This document shows, piece by piece, positions 8,808 through 17,886 of a stretch of 53,056 nucleotides of DNA (position 1 is the first letter of the stretch; every line of letters begins with the position of its first letter). Both the position numbers and the translations under genes were made by a program. A model generated the notes under the pieces. The model was given only the letters and a program-made list of their open reading frames with translations, was not told the DNA's origin and searched no databases. The stretch comes from Candidatus Mcinerneyibacteriota bacterium (GTDB taxonomy: Bacteria > Macinerneyibacteriota > Macinerneyibacteria > Macinerneyibacteriales > DSCS01): contig JAFGWL010000005.1 of NCBI GenBank assembly GCA_016937175.1, forward strand, positions 1-53,056, given 5' to 3'.

Positions 8808-10955
8808 TCAGATCAGATCGAGAGTGTAAGAGAGTTTCATAAACCATCCCTTCGACCGGCTGTCTTCAAGAGGGAGGAGGGGAAGAGATGTCTCCCCATG
8901 CCCGTATCTGTAGCCGGTTGAAAGAGAGATGAGAGAATTGGGCTGGTAGACAAAAAGCGGATAGAGATAATACTCCACCCGGTCAGGCATGGACGGGTCT
9001 TCCATATCCACCTGCATCTTCTGATACTCAAGACGGATCCAGAAGGTGCGGTTAAACTGGACCTTCATCCCTAAGCCGAAAATATCCGCCTTAAATTTTT
9101 CTTCCATGCGGCTGATGATAAAACGGCCGAAGGCCTGTAGCATCCGATTGGGCCGGAGGGAAAAATCCCCTTCCATATGGGTGAAGGGGCACACTTCGGG
9201 AGCAGCGGCATCGTACCAGAGCTGCTTCCCCCGCCCCCAGAAAAGGCTTCCGCCGATCCATCGGAATGTATTGGACTGAACCCAGAATCCGTTAAAGCGC
9301 TGCCGATAGAATGAACCGTTGAAAAACTCGTTTTTATATTCTCCGGTGATACGGGCTCTCAGGTTCTTATCAAAACAAAAGGTAATATAAGGCTCAAAGA
9401 CAGTTTCCAGGCGCCGACTGTGTCCCCAATCGGTTTTTATATACCCTGACATGGAAATATCAGCGAATTTGAAAAAGATATCATCCCGTCCGGGACGGGC
9501 CACCATCCTGTTTATACTGTAATAACGGCGAAATCCTGTTTCAGGGATGAACCCCATATCCGCCCTGAAATCAGGACCTACCCCGAGGGTGTTCAACTCA
9601 AAATGCCAGACATCATCGTCAAAGGTCATTTCCGAATAATAGGCGGGAGATGAGATATCTCCCTCTTCTGTCTCTGTCCGGGACCAAACGGCCTGGTGAT
9701 GAGTATGGAATCCGTTTTCGAAACGGTAATTGGCCTCCACGCTGGCGACTCCGTTGATCCGCCCGTCAAAGGAGCGCAGGCTCATGGAGCCCCTCACATC
9801 ACCGTCTGCGCCGAAATTATACTTGTAGGAAGTAAATCCCCATAGAGCGTCCTCTTCCCCGTCAGCACCGAACCGTTCCCCGGGGACATCCTCATCCAAA
9901 GCAGCCAGGGCAAAAAAGGCGTTTGCCCCCCGGTTGTAGGAAATTTTGGCCCCCCACAGGGGATTTACGATAGCCCGGGTATGGTAAATATTGATGGGCC
10001 CGTTGAAGGGATTCGTCTCTTCCAGAAAGAAGGGCCTTTTCTCTTCAAAAAAGAGCGGATACCTGTTATTGACATCCACCTGGAAAAGATCCGACTCCAC
10101 AGTACTGTAATCCGGGTTATAGGTAGCTTTCAATGTCATCTGCGAGGTGGGCTCATAGATGAGATTCACTTCACCGCTGAGGTCATCCTCCTTGTATACT
10201 CCCCCGTCCAGAAGGTCCTCAGTGCTGGATGTGACTCCTGTCACCCCCGGGATCAGGACAAGGTTTCCGCGGGACGGGACAGAAGACAAGAACGCTTTAT
10301 TGAAATTCTTGTAATAGTTGACTTCGCCCCGGTCAAAAACCATTGAACTGACTTCTTCGCTCTTTTCGGGGATATAGCGTCGTATCAGGACTCCCCAGGC
10401 GACTTCGTCGCCGCTTGCATATTTTATGCTGTTAAAGGGGATCGCCACTTCCACCGTATAACCCCATTCATAGGTCTTTCCCTTGGAATGGAAAAAGATA
10501 TCATTTGAGAAATCCATCTGGTGATATCCTGTAATGATCCCGTCCCCCTGCTCTCCGTAGGGGTTGACTATAAAAAAGTAGGCTTTATCACGGGTATGGA
10601 ACGAGTCCAGATAGATATGGATCCGGTCCACATCCTCCATCTCGTCCCGGCTGCAGTGATGCAGTCGCATGGATTCGATATTCTGATAGTAACACCGTGC
10701 CGCGATGTAGATATTATCCTGATCGCTGGCCATAAAGACCTCTGTCTTTTCCGTGGGCTCGGTATTGTTCCCCGGAGATGTCTGGAGCATCTCTTGTGTC
10801 TGAAAAGCTCCTGCCCACTCTTCATATTCGATGATCCCGTCGATCTCAGGGGCCGAAGTGATATGGGGAATCCTCCACTCCCGGACATAAGCACTCCATG
10901 CAACGCACACCGAAAAGATCAATATCAGAAAAAGAATTATCCCTTTTTTCATCAT
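8808..10955 (-). CDS. Secreted CBM9-like/DUF5916 protein with C-terminal outer-membrane beta-barrel
   Basis: 715 aa. A signal peptide covers about residues 1-22. Residues about 30-220 have the CBM9/DOMON-like pattern seen at the N-terminus of DUF5916 proteins (APEIDGIIEYEEWAGA, NIYIAARCYY, VEVAIPFNSIKY). The rest is alternating polar/aromatic beta-strands ending in Y-T-L-D-L-I, consistent with an outer membrane barrel. FFEEKRPFFLEETNPF is a characteristic DUF5916 segment. Two adjacent ATGs (10955, 10952) follow GGAGG; the second has better spacing. It is the last gene after SDR and PspC. Function is unknown; an envelope or glycan-related role is inference. Confidence 0.8.
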   Translation of the reverse strand: MMKKGIILFLILIFSVCVAWSAYVREWRIPHITSAPEIDGIIEYEEWAGAFQTQEMLQTSPGNNTEPTEKTEVFMASDQDNIYIAARCYYQNIESMRLHHCSRDEMEDVDRIHIYLDSFHTRDKAYFFIVNPYGEQGDGIITGYHQMDFSNDIFFHSKGKTYEWGYTVEVAIPFNSIKYASGDEVAWGVLIRRYIPEKSEEVSSMVFDRGEVNYYKNFNKAFLSSVPSRGNLVLIPGVTGVTSSTEDLLDGGVYKEDDLSGEVNLIYEPTSQMTLKATYNPDYSTVESDLFQVDVNNRYPLFFEEKRPFFLEETNPFNGPINIYHTRAIVNPLWGAKISYNRGANAFFALAALDEDVPGERFGADGEEDALWGFTSYKYNFGADGDVRGSMSLRSFDGRINGVASVEANYRFENGFHTHHQAVWSRTETEEGDISSPAYYSEMTFDDDVWHFELNTLGVGPDFRADMGFIPETGFRRYYSINRMVARPGRDDIFFKFADISMSGYIKTDWGHSRRLETVFEPYITFCFDKNLRARITGEYKNEFFNGSFYRQRFNGFWVQSNTFRWIGGSLFWGRGKQLWYDAAAPEVCPFTHMEGDFSLRPNRMLQAFGRFIISRMEEKFKADIFGLGMKVQFNRTFWIRLEYQKMQVDMEDPSMPDRVEYYLYPLFVYQPNSLISLSTGYRYGHGETSLPLLPLEDSRSKGWFMKLSYTLDLI

Positions 10956-10966
10956 GTCCTCCTGAC

Positions 10967-11164
10967 TTACTCCTCCTTTTCCGGGGGGATGATGATCCAG
11001 GCGATGATGTAGGCAAGGATCCCGGCTCCTCCGAAAAAGACCGATACAACACAGAGAATCCGGATAATGTTGGGATCGACGCTGAAATACTCTCCCAGCC
11101 CTCCGCAGACTCCTCCGATCATTTTGTTTTTGTTCGACCTGAATATCTTTTTATACTCGCTCAT
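10967..11164 (-). CDS. Small PspC-domain membrane protein
   Basis: 65 aa from the ATG at 11164, which has AAGGAGGG directly upstream. The PspC signature is complete: a short basic N-terminus, GGVCGGLGEYF, DPNIIRI, and one hydrophobic segment ending IIAWIIIPPE. PspC proteins of E. coli belong to the phage-shock envelope-stress response; stand-alone copies like this are of unknown function. No pspA-like gene is adjacent. Confidence 0.9.
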   Translation of the reverse strand: MSEYKKIFRSNKNKMIGGVCGGLGEYFSVDPNIIRILCVVSVFFGGAGILAYIIAWIIIPPEKEE

Positions 11165-11175
11165 TCTTCCCTCCT

Positions 11176-11934
11176 TCATTTGGCTAAGATCCCGCCGTCC
11201 ACAGCAAGGAGATGCCCGGTGATATAAGATGAGGCGTCTGAAGCCAGCCAGAGGACCGCTTCGGCCACCTCCTCTGCTTCCCCGATGCGTCCCAGAGGTT
11301 CCACTTTGGAGACCCAGTCGTCATAATCTTCTTTCCTCTCACGGTCTTTATCTGTCATGGGGGTCCGGATCAGTCCCGGCGAGACCCCGTTGATACGGAT
11401 CCCGGCATGGGCATATTCCATGGCAGCCGCTTTTGTGAGCCCTGCCGCCCCGTGTTTACTGGCTATATAGGCCGGGGCTCCCGGATATCCCCGATGCCCT
11501 GACACAGATATATTATTGATGATACAGCCCCCCTTATTTTTCGTCATAAGGGCCAGTTCATATTTCATGGAATAGAAAAGTCCCGAAAGATTGATATCCA
11601 GGACTCTATTCCAGTTTTCCAGGGAGCATTCAAGGATTCGCCCCGGTTCTCCGTCGATCCCCGCATTATTGAAAGCGATATGGAGCGTTCTGTATTTCTT
11701 TTCTATGGACTTTGTCAAAGAGGAGACTTCATCAGGACAGGAGACATCCGATATTATAAATTCAGCCTCAAGGTTTTCGTTACTCAGCTCTTCTGCCAGC
11801 TTCTCCCCCGGCTCTCTCCTTCTTCCCGTAAAGACCACTCTTGCCCCTTCCCGAGCAAACATCATCACGGCGGCCCTGCCGATCCCGGTCGTTCCTCCTG
11901 TGACAAGGACGATCTTGTCCTGAAAACGGCCCAT
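11176..11934 (-). CDS. Short-chain dehydrogenase/reductase (SDR)
   Basis: 252 aa, typical of classical SDRs. GGGAGGA precedes the ATG at 11934; longer in-frame starts are not needed. NAD(P) is bound by TGGTTGIG (residues 12-19); NNAGIDG follows, the catalytic Ser is in NNISVSG, and the Y-x-x-x-K is YIASK. The Arg-rich FTGRRREP after strand 2 suggests NADP preference. C-terminal GHLLAVDGG is the usual family ending. Substrate is unknown. It is the first gene of SDR - PspC - DUF5916 and divergent from threonine synthase. Confidence 0.9.
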   Translation of the reverse strand: MGRFQDKIVLVTGGTTGIGRAAVMMFAREGARVVFTGRRREPGEKLAEELSNENLEAEFIISDVSCPDEVSSLTKSIEKKYRTLHIAFNNAGIDGEPGRILECSLENWNRVLDINLSGLFYSMKYELALMTKNKGGCIINNISVSGHRGYPGAPAYIASKHGAAGLTKAAAMEYAHAGIRINGVSPGLIRTPMTDKDRERKEDYDDWVSKVEPLGRIGEAEEVAEAVLWLASDASSYITGHLLAVDGGILAK

Positions 11935-11991
11935 TCTTCCTCCCTTTTTCCCCATAAGACACCTCTTTTTCCCTCTTTGTTTCATTCTTTC

Positions 11992-12020
11992 TGGTCATCT
12001 CCCGTTGTCTGGCGTATAAT
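11992..12020 (+). promoter_or_regulatory. Promoter of threonine synthase, predicted leaderless
   Basis: TGGTCA (11992-11997), 17-nt spacer, perfect TATAAT (12015-12020), then exactly 6 nt to the ATG at 12027. No Shine-Dalgarno lies between. Confidence 0.65.
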
Positions 12021-12026
12021 GAGCCC

Positions 12027-13238
12027 ATGGAAAAGAAGCCTTTCCTCCGCTCTATTGATGGCCTAGAAGAGTTTCCCCTGGAAAGCTTGGCCGAATACTC
12101 TTCACATGGGATTCCTCTTGAATGCATCATCCCCGGTATCGACGGGAAAAAGATCCGTCCAGGCAGGACCATCTGGGAGCGTTTCGCCTCATTTTTCCCT
12201 CTGGATCCCCTGGACATGTCTCTCTCTCTGGGAGAGGGGGACACCCCCTACCTGAAAGCATCTCCATCCATGCAGAGATTTACCGGCCTTTCCAGGCTCT
12301 TTTTTAAAAATGAAGCGGTGAATCCCACCTGGAGTTTTAAAGACAGAGGCTCTTTCTTCTGTGTCCAGTTATCTCTCCGGTTGGGTGAAAAACGATGTGC
12401 GACTATATCAACCGGTAATATGGGTCATTCCATGGCCGCTTACGGAAAAAGAGCAGGCCTTGAGACACTGATTTTTATACCCCGCGGGACCCCTTCTCAA
12501 AAGATACTGCCCATGCTTCTCCATCAGGGACGGGTCATCACCCTTAAGGGAAAGAGCTTTTCCGAACTGAAAACGAAAGTCCTCACACTCTCACGGGACT
12601 GCGGACTCAGGACGGTCACAGGGAACGGTCCCCATCGCATCGAAGGATATAAGTCTCTCTCTTTCGAACTGGCCGAGCAATCCGGAGGAGACCTTCCCGA
12701 CTATATCGCTCTTCCTGTCTCGGCCACAGGACATGCACGGGGAGTGTACAAGGGTTTCATAGAGCTCTATCAATCGGGTATCATCAGCCGGATCCCCCGG
12801 CTGATCCTTGTCCAGGCAGCCAGGAATGCGCCTCTGGCGCTTCCCCTGAAGAGAGGAGAAGCCAGGGTGCTCCCCTTTTCGGATTTTACAACGGCTGCAT
12901 CAGCCCTCATCACAGGGGATCCCCCGGGAGGGGACGCCTTTCTCCGTTTGGCGCTGGACAACCGTTGGCTGGGAGAGACTGTCACAGAGGAAGAGATCTT
13001 CAGAGGAGTCTCTCTTCTGGCATCAGAAGGGATCTATGCAGAAGCTTCCTCTGCAACGGTAGTCTGCGCTCTTAAAAAACTTGTGAGGAAGGGAGCCCTG
13101 GATGCCTCTTCCACTGTAGCCGCCATTATCACAGGGAGCGGGCTCAAAAACGATCCCGGTATTTTTGGCGGACTCCCGCTTCCCCCTGAGATGGATCCCG
13201 TCGAGCTGGAACTCTTTCTCAGGGGAGCCTCCTCTTAA
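12027..13238 (+). CDS. thrC: Threonine synthase
   Basis: 403 aa, PLP-dependent fold type II. It converts O-phosphohomoserine to threonine. The PLP lysine is Lys105 in NPTWSFKDRG; STGNMGHSMAAYG is the phosphate-proximal loop and ITGSGLKND the C-terminal PLP-phosphate motif. An N-terminal swap region of about 75 residues without the Cys-x-x-Cys of some archaeal forms precedes it. The ATG lacks a Shine-Dalgarno and lies 6 nt after a TATAAT. The stop overlaps the convergent copZ stop by 4 nt. A cysteate synthase or other paralogue is possible, but thrC is the best call. Confidence 0.85.
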   Translation: MEKKPFLRSIDGLEEFPLESLAEYSSHGIPLECIIPGIDGKKIRPGRTIWERFASFFPLDPLDMSLSLGEGDTPYLKASPSMQRFTGLSRLFFKNEAVNPTWSFKDRGSFFCVQLSLRLGEKRCATISTGNMGHSMAAYGKRAGLETLIFIPRGTPSQKILPMLLHQGRVITLKGKSFSELKTKVLTLSRDCGLRTVTGNGPHRIEGYKSLSFELAEQSGGDLPDYIALPVSATGHARGVYKGFIELYQSGIISRIPRLILVQAARNAPLALPLKRGEARVLPFSDFTTAASALITGDPPGGDAFLRLALDNRWLGETVTEEEIFRGVSLLASEGIYAEASSATVVCALKKLVRKGALDASSTVAAIITGSGLKNDPGIFGGLPLPPEMDPVELELFLRGASS

Positions 13239-13438
13239 GAGACGACACGATACCCCTCATCCTCTACAGACCTTCGGATACTCTCCCTATCCAGGGCCTC
13301 TTCCCCTGTGACCTCGACCCGTCCCGTCGCCAAGTCCACAAAGACTTCTTTCACACCCGGCAGTTGTTCAATGGCTCTGCGCACAGCCATGACACAATGA
13401 TGGCATGTCATTCCTTCCACAATGATTATCTCTTTCAT
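13235..13438 (-). CDS. copZ: Copper chaperone, heavy-metal-associated domain
   Basis: 67 aa, a single HMA domain with the metal-binding GMTCHHC (Cys12, Cys15) in loop 1 and a typical ferredoxin-like beta-alpha-beta pattern. It carries Cu(I) in the cytoplasm and delivers it to CopA or CsoR. AAGGAGG precedes the ATG, which overlaps the copA stop as ATGA. The last gene of the csoR cassette. Confidence 0.93.
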   Translation of the reverse strand: MKEIIIVEGMTCHHCVMAVRRAIEQLPGVKEVFVDLATGRVEVTGEEALDRESIRRSVEDEGYRVVS

Positions 13439-15834
13439 ATACTTTCCTCCTTCGGCCGTCGGGCACGTTTCAGGCTCAGAGAGTTACTGACAACAGATAC
13501 AGAACTGAAGGCCATGGCACCTCCAGCGATAATGGGCTGCAATAAACCCAAAGCAGCCAGAGGGATTCCCAGGGTATTATAGACAAAGGCCCAGAAAAGG
13601 TTCTGTCTGATCTTTCGCATGGTGAGTCTCGAAAGGTCCAGCGCATGCAGAAGGGTCTCCAGGCGTCCGTTCATCAATACCACATCCCCTGTCTCCATGG
13701 CAACATCTGTCCCGCTCCCCATGGCCAACCCTACATGGGCTGTAGCAAGAGCCGGAGCATCGTTGATCCCGTCTCCCACCATGGCAACGACACGACCCTT
13801 TTGACGCAGTTCCTCGATTTTTTTTGCTTTTTCCCCCGGCATGACCCGTGAAAAGATCCGATCTGACGGGATTCCCAGCTTTTCTCCCACAGCCCGGGCT
13901 GTCTTTTCGTTGTCCCCAGTGATCATATAGCTTTCTATCCCTCGCTCTTTCAGCCTCTTCAGAACACGCCCGGCCTCTTTTTTCAGCTGGTCTGAAAAGG
14001 AGATCAGTCCGACCACATCTCCATCCACAGAAGTAAAGACGACAGAATCGCCCCGGGCTGCTGCCTCTTCCCTGGCTTTGTCGATCTCTTCAGCCAGATA
14101 TGCGACCGGGACATATCCGGCCCGGCCTACACGGACCTCCTTCCCCTGGATCATCACACACACTCCCTGGCCGGGCTCGGCGCTGAACTTTTCTGCCCGG
14201 GGAAGTTCCACTCCTTTTTCTGAAGCGAAATCTACTACGGCCCGGGCAAAGGGATGTTCTGAAAAGGCTTCTGCCGAAGCGCTGTAGGCCAAAAACTTTT
14301 CTTCAGGATAATCTTTAATGCTCACAGCAGATGAGACACGGATAGATCCCGTCGTCAGTGTCCCGGTCTTGTCAAAGACCATGGCATCGATATCTTTAAG
14401 CCGCTCCAGACTCTCCCCGTTTCTCACCAGGACACCCCATTCGGCCCCCTTGCCCATTCCCACCATCAAGGCTGTCGGGGTCGCCAACCCTAAAGCACAG
14501 GGACAGGCGATGACCAGCACAGAGACTGAGGCGATGAGCCCGTGAGAGGTATTCCCCTGAAAAAGGAGCCACCCCAGGAAAGTAAAGAGAGCAATTCCCA
14601 GCACCGCCGGGACAAAATGGGCAGCCACCCGGTCTGCCAGTTTCTGGACAGGGGCTTTCGTTCCCTGTGCTTCTTCGACGATCCGTATGATATGCGCCAG
14701 GACCGTGTCTTTCCCCACACGGTCAGCTTCTACTTTTAAAGACCCGGTCCCGTTTACGGTCCCTCCGGTGACTCTGTCTCCCTGTGCCTTTTCCACCGGG
14801 AGACTTTCCCCGGTCAGCATACTCTCATCCACAGTCGAAGCCCCTTCAAGAATATGGCCGTCGGCAGGAACCCTTTCGCCCGGCCGGACGATGAGATGGT
14901 CTCCGGGTACGATCTCCTCTATCCTTCTTGTCTCCAGGCGTCCGTCTTCTGTTTCCACAAGAGCTGTCTTAGGCGCCATTCCAATAAGCTTTCTGATAGC
15001 CTGAGTCGTTTTACCTTTGGCTCTGTTCTCAAGGTATTTACCCAGAAGAACAAGAGTAATGATCATGGCTGAAGTCTCAAAATAGAGTTCATGGCCATTT
15101 CCATCAACAGAACGGAAAAAACCGTTATATATACTGTACAGGAAAGCCGTTGTCGTCCCCATGGCTATGAGAAGGTCCATCCCCGGGCTCAGGCTTCTCA
15201 CGCTGTGCCAGGCCTTCCTGTAAAACGGAAGACCACCGATGAACTGGACAGGTGCGGCGAAAATCAGCTGGAACCAGGGTATATGGAAAAGCGGAGCGTT
15301 AATCCCCGCGACCATAAAGACCATACCCGCCAGCAAGGGGAGAGTAAGGACCGAAGCCAATATAAGCCTTCCCGCCCCTTCCCCCTTTTTTTGTTTCAAC
15401 TCCTGAACAGGGTTTGACCTGCGCGCCTTATATCCCAGAGATTCGATCTTTTCGATCAGAGAGTCCACATCTCCGTCCTCTGTCTCAACAAAACACTTTT
15501 CTGTTGCAAGATTGACATGGGCCCGTTTTACCCGGGGAAAAGAAGAGAGCCCTTTTTCAATCCTCGCTACACAGGAGGCACAGGTCATCCCCTCGATATC
15601 GATCTCAACTGCCTTATCCTCTTCTGGTTTTTCTGCTGGCTCATACCCCAGAAAACGGATCTTGTCATAGATCTTCTCTGTATCCACTATTTCCGGGTCG
15701 TAGTCTACTATAGCTTTTTCTGTGGCCAGATTCACTCTGACCTCCCTGACCCCCTCCTCTTTTCCCAATGCCCGTTCAATACGGGCAACACAGGAGGCAC
15801 AGGTCATCCCTTTTATCTTAATGTCCTGTTTCAT
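13435..15834 (-). CDS. copA: Copper-exporting P1B-type ATPase
   Basis: 799 aa from the ATG at 15834 (GGGAGA upstream; frames open to 15939 are extensions inside the preceding gene). Two N-terminal HMA domains each carry GMTCASC (first Cys12/Cys15). Eight membrane segments follow the P1B plan, with the membrane metal site CPC at 444-446, phosphorylation Asp488 in DKTGT, TGES in the actuator domain and [10 protein letters not shown] in the hinge. CPC plus two CxxC domains indicates Cu(I)/Ag(I) export. It overlaps the RseC-like gene by 17 nt and copZ by 4 nt. Confidence 0.96.
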   Translation of the reverse strand: MKQDIKIKGMTCASCVARIERALGKEEGVREVRVNLATEKAIVDYDPEIVDTEKIYDKIRFLGYEPAEKPEEDKAVEIDIEGMTCASCVARIEKGLSSFPRVKRAHVNLATEKCFVETEDGDVDSLIEKIESLGYKARRSNPVQELKQKKGEGAGRLILASVLTLPLLAGMVFMVAGINAPLFHIPWFQLIFAAPVQFIGGLPFYRKAWHSVRSLSPGMDLLIAMGTTTAFLYSIYNGFFRSVDGNGHELYFETSAMIITLVLLGKYLENRAKGKTTQAIRKLIGMAPKTALVETEDGRLETRRIEEIVPGDHLIVRPGERVPADGHILEGASTVDESMLTGESLPVEKAQGDRVTGGTVNGTGSLKVEADRVGKDTVLAHIIRIVEEAQGTKAPVQKLADRVAAHFVPAVLGIALFTFLGWLLFQGNTSHGLIASVSVLVIACPCALGLATPTALMVGMGKGAEWGVLVRNGESLERLKDIDAMVFDKTGTLTTGSIRVSSAVSIKDYPEEKFLAYSASAEAFSEHPFARAVVDFASEKGVELPRAEKFSAEPGQGVCVMIQGKEVRVGRAGYVPVAYLAEEIDKAREEAAARGDSVVFTSVDGDVVGLISFSDQLKKEAGRVLKRLKERGIESYMITGDNEKTARAVGEKLGIPSDRIFSRVMPGEKAKKIEELRQKGRVVAMVGDGINDAPALATAHVGLAMGSGTDVAMETGDVVLMNGRLETLLHALDLSRLTMRKIRQNLFWAFVYNTLGIPLAALGLLQPIIAGGAMAFSSVSVVSNSLSLKRARRPKEESI

Positions 15835-16231
15835 GATGTCTCCCTTCATCAAGAATCTCCACTTTGATCTTCTTTCTGATCCCTTCATTGAGAAGATGCA
15901 GCGGGAAAAAGGAGCCTGTAAAGAAGACCAGGGCGCCAAGAACCGTCCATCCCTCCCCTGGGAGAAGGAGGCTTGCCAACAGTGCTCCGGCTATGGCTGA
16001 TGCCAGGGGAGCCAGGAGGGCCAGAAAAGAGAGAGCCGGAGTAACAGGAAGGGTCAGCTTGATCCTGTCTCCTGTCTTTATCCGGAAAGCATCAGGAAGC
16101 GTGATCCATTTTCCCCGGGGTTCTGATGGGCACAACCCGCACCCGGAACAGTTTTTACCGTGAGCTTCTCCCTCAGAGACAAGGAAGATCCGTCCCTTTT
16201 CCTTTTCTTTTACCCATCCTTCAAATATCAT
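15818..16231 (-). CDS. RseC/MucC-like (SoxR-reducing system) membrane protein
   Basis: 137 aa. The N-terminal soluble part has the cysteine cluster NCSGCGLC (C-x2-C-x2-C), followed by a small beta barrel-like segment ([18 protein letters not shown]) and two membrane helices (about residues 70-117), which is the RseC/MucC layout. E. coli RseC is linked to sigma-E and SoxR reduction; in many anaerobes it sits with Rnf. Here it lies between a SHOCT protein and copA and overlaps copA by 17 nt. Its cysteines could bind metal or a cluster. A copper-linked redox role is inference. Confidence 0.75.
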   Translation of the reverse strand: MIFEGWVKEKEKGRIFLVSEGEAHGKNCSGCGLCPSEPRGKWITLPDAFRIKTGDRIKLTLPVTPALSFLALLAPLASAIAGALLASLLLPGEGWTVLGALVFFTGSFFPLHLLNEGIRKKIKVEILDEGRHHETGH

Positions 16232-16241
16232 ACACCCCTCC

Positions 16242-16475
16242 TCACCGTCCGTGCTGCCTGGCCTCGATCATCTCTTTGATCCTCTTATAATCATTTTCTG
16301 TGACCTCTCCCCTGGCCAGCCTCTTTTCCAGTATCTCTGAAGAAGAGATCCTCATGTCGGATTCTTCTTTCCCATGGCTGTGATAAAATAAGAGAGCTCC
16401 GGCCACCAATAACAGAAATAGAAGCAAAAGACCCAGGGAAACATATCCGGTCAGGGGACATGATCCTATAAACAT
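16242..16475 (-). CDS. Small membrane protein with SHOCT domain
   Basis: 77 aa from the ATG at 16475 (AAGGAGG 7 nt upstream; two GTGs precede it). Residues about 10-33 form one hydrophobic helix, then FYHSHGKEE, then a C-terminal SHOCT motif (EILEKRLARGEVTENDYKRI). SHOCT domains are short C-terminal modules of unknown, possibly oligomerising, function. An N-terminal Cys and the two His after the helix could contact metal. It lies 12 nt after csoR and 10 nt before the RseC-like gene, so it belongs to the copper operon. Confidence 0.85.
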   Translation of the reverse strand: MFIGSCPLTGYVSLGLLLLFLLLVAGALLFYHSHGKEESDMRISSSEILEKRLARGEVTENDYKRIKEMIEARQHGR

Positions 16476-16487
16476 CACCACACCTCC

Positions 16488-16790
16488 TTATTTCAGCATT
16501 TTCTTTATGGTCGCCAGAACTTCATCGATCACTTCATCCCTGCCGGCTCTGATCTGTTCGACTACACAGCTCTTAAGATGCGCTTCCAGAAGGATCTTTT
16601 TGACTCCGTTGAGAGCAGCCTCGACAGATGAAAACTGGTTAAGTATCTCATCACAATAGACGTCTTTCTCGATCATCCCCCGTATTCCCCTCACCTGTCC
16701 CTCGATCTTATTGAGCCGGCTGATCATTTTGATTTTCAATTCATTGGAGTGGTAAGCTTTCACCGGCGTACAATAATTCTTATTTGCCAT
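16488..16790 (-). CDS. csoR: CsoR family copper-sensing transcriptional repressor
   Basis: 100 aa, the four-helix DUF156/CsoR fold. The Cu(I) ligands Cys46, His71 and Cys75 have the exact C...H-x-x-x-C layout of CsoR, separating it from FrmR and RcnR paralogues. RLNKIEGQVRGI is the basic DNA-contact helix. When copper binds, the repressor leaves DNA and the cassette is expressed. It is the first gene of its own operon, so autoregulation is expected. The ATG is preceded by GGGGGTAAGGG, which serves both as ribosome-binding region and possible operator. Confidence 0.93.
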   Translation of the reverse strand: MANKNYCTPVKAYHSNELKIKMISRLNKIEGQVRGIRGMIEKDVYCDEILNQFSSVEAALNGVKKILLEAHLKSCVVEQIRAGRDEVIDEVLATIKKMLK

Positions 16791-16806
16791 ACCCTTACCC
16801 CCTATA
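16791..16806 (-). promoter_or_regulatory. Possible CsoR operator (G-tract element) in the csoR leader
   Basis: The minus strand reads ATAGGGGGTAAGGGTAT immediately before and into the start codon of csoR, a G-tract flanked by ATA/TAT. CsoR operators are G/C-tract elements flanked by AT. It overlaps the ribosome-binding region, so the assignment is tentative. Confidence 0.35.
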
Positions 16807-16823
16807 TCTATCTATCTGTTAGT

Positions 16824-16852
16824 ATTTTACTTACATTATTGTGCCCTGTCAA
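16824..16852 (-). promoter_or_regulatory. Promoter of the csoR-copA cassette
   Basis: Minus-strand TTGACA (16847-16852), 17-nt spacer, TAAAAT (16824-16829). It is followed by ACTAACAGATAG, an element shared with the nifS promoter at identical spacing. Confidence 0.8.
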
Positions 16853-16864
16853 GGGGATAAAACA

Positions 16865-16891
16865 AAAAACCCCGCTCAAGGCGGGGTTTTT
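16865..16891 (-). terminator. Intrinsic terminator after nifU
   Basis: A perfect 11-bp stem (16865-16875 with 16881-16891, loop TCAAG) of AAAAACCCCGC/GCGGGGTTTTT. On the minus strand the stem ends in TTTTTTGTTTT. It lies 19 nt after the nifU stop and insulates the downstream csoR promoter; the flanking A/T tracts could make it bidirectional. Confidence 0.9.
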
Positions 16892-16909
16892 AGGCGTATT
16901 GAGTTTTTG

Positions 16910-17875
16910 TCAGATCATCCGGGCTGTGACCCGAGGTCCTGCTGTTTCCTTGAGAACCTTGTCGATCATAGAGAGTGTCCCTGTCCCTGCAGCAGCACAG
17001 GTGGCACATCCTCCCAGATAACGGATGAAAATAATGGTCTCTTCTCCCTCTTTTTTGATATCCATGACCTCGACATCGCCCCCATCTCGGTGAAGAATAG
17101 GTTTGATCTTTTCAGCAAAGATCTCTTCAATGGCCTTATACTGGGCTATGGGGCTCATCTCTTCAAATGTCTCAAGGGATCCAATTGACTTGATCTTTTC
17201 ACGATCCATTTCAGCCCGTACTTCAGCCAAAATATCTTCAAGGTAATACTTTCTTTTTTCATGCCCCCCCGGGCGGATACAGGATCCGCAAAAGGCCCCG
17301 GCTTTTGTATAGCGTGTGATCTCTTCCACACTTTTCAAATCGTTGATTCGAATGACATCCTTGACCGTCTTCAGAGAGACACGGGCACACTCACATACGA
17401 TCTCTTCTTCTTCCGGATCTTCCATCTCCACCCCTTTATAGAGGGAAGCCGCTTTTTTGATGACATCATAGGCCATGACACTGCAGTGCATCTTCTGTGG
17501 GGGGATGGCCGCCTGGTCTTCCGTATCTCGCAGGGCTTTTTCCACGTCCAGATTGGTGATCTTCAAGGCTTCGTCGACGGTCTTTCCCATGCAGAGTTCC
17601 GCCATCACATCGCTTGATGCGATAGCAGTGCCACACCCGAAGGTCTTAAACCTTGCCTTCAGGATTGTATCACTTTTTGTATCCACAAGCCAAAAAAGGC
17701 GTACGGCATCTCCGCAGGATTCCGCTCCCCAGTCTGCAACAATAAGTCTTCTATTTTCTGCATCAGCTTCTTCGGGAGAGATCTCCCCGAAATAAGTGGG
17801 GTTATTCATCCTCTCGATGACATTATTTGAATAGGTCTCCCAAAGTTTACCGCCGATCAGGTCTTTCTTCGCCAT
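16910..17875 (-). CDS. nifU: NifU-type iron-sulfur cluster assembly scaffold, three-domain form
   Basis: 321 aa, the full NifU length. Domain 1 (about 1-130) is IscU-like with the three scaffold cysteines (AESCGDA, FGCGTA, KMHCSV). Domain 2 (about 155-215) is BFD/[2Fe-2S]-ferredoxin-like with VCECARV and FCGSCIRPGG. Domain 3 (about 240-321) is the NifU C-terminal scaffold with HRDGGDVEV and GGCATCAAA (CxxC). It assembles Fe-S clusters from sulfur delivered by NifS, encoded 11 nt upstream. No nitrogenase genes are in the window, so a general NIF-type assembly role is likely. Confidence 0.95.
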   Translation of the reverse strand: MAKKDLIGGKLWETYSNNVIERMNNPTYFGEISPEEADAENRRLIVADWGAESCGDAVRLFWLVDTKSDTILKARFKTFGCGTAIASSDVMAELCMGKTVDEALKITNLDVEKALRDTEDQAAIPPQKMHCSVMAYDVIKKAASLYKGVEMEDPEEEEIVCECARVSLKTVKDVIRINDLKSVEEITRYTKAGAFCGSCIRPGGHEKRKYYLEDILAEVRAEMDREKIKSIGSLETFEEMSPIAQYKAIEEIFAEKIKPILHRDGGDVEVMDIKKEGEETIIFIRYLGGCATCAAAGTGTLSMIDKVLKETAGPRVTARMI

Positions 17876-17886
17876 AAGGCCTCCTT

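Noticed and set aside
16803-16817. Short TATC tandem repeat in the csoR leader
   Set aside because: Only about three units; too short to call a variable repeat and explained as leader sequence.
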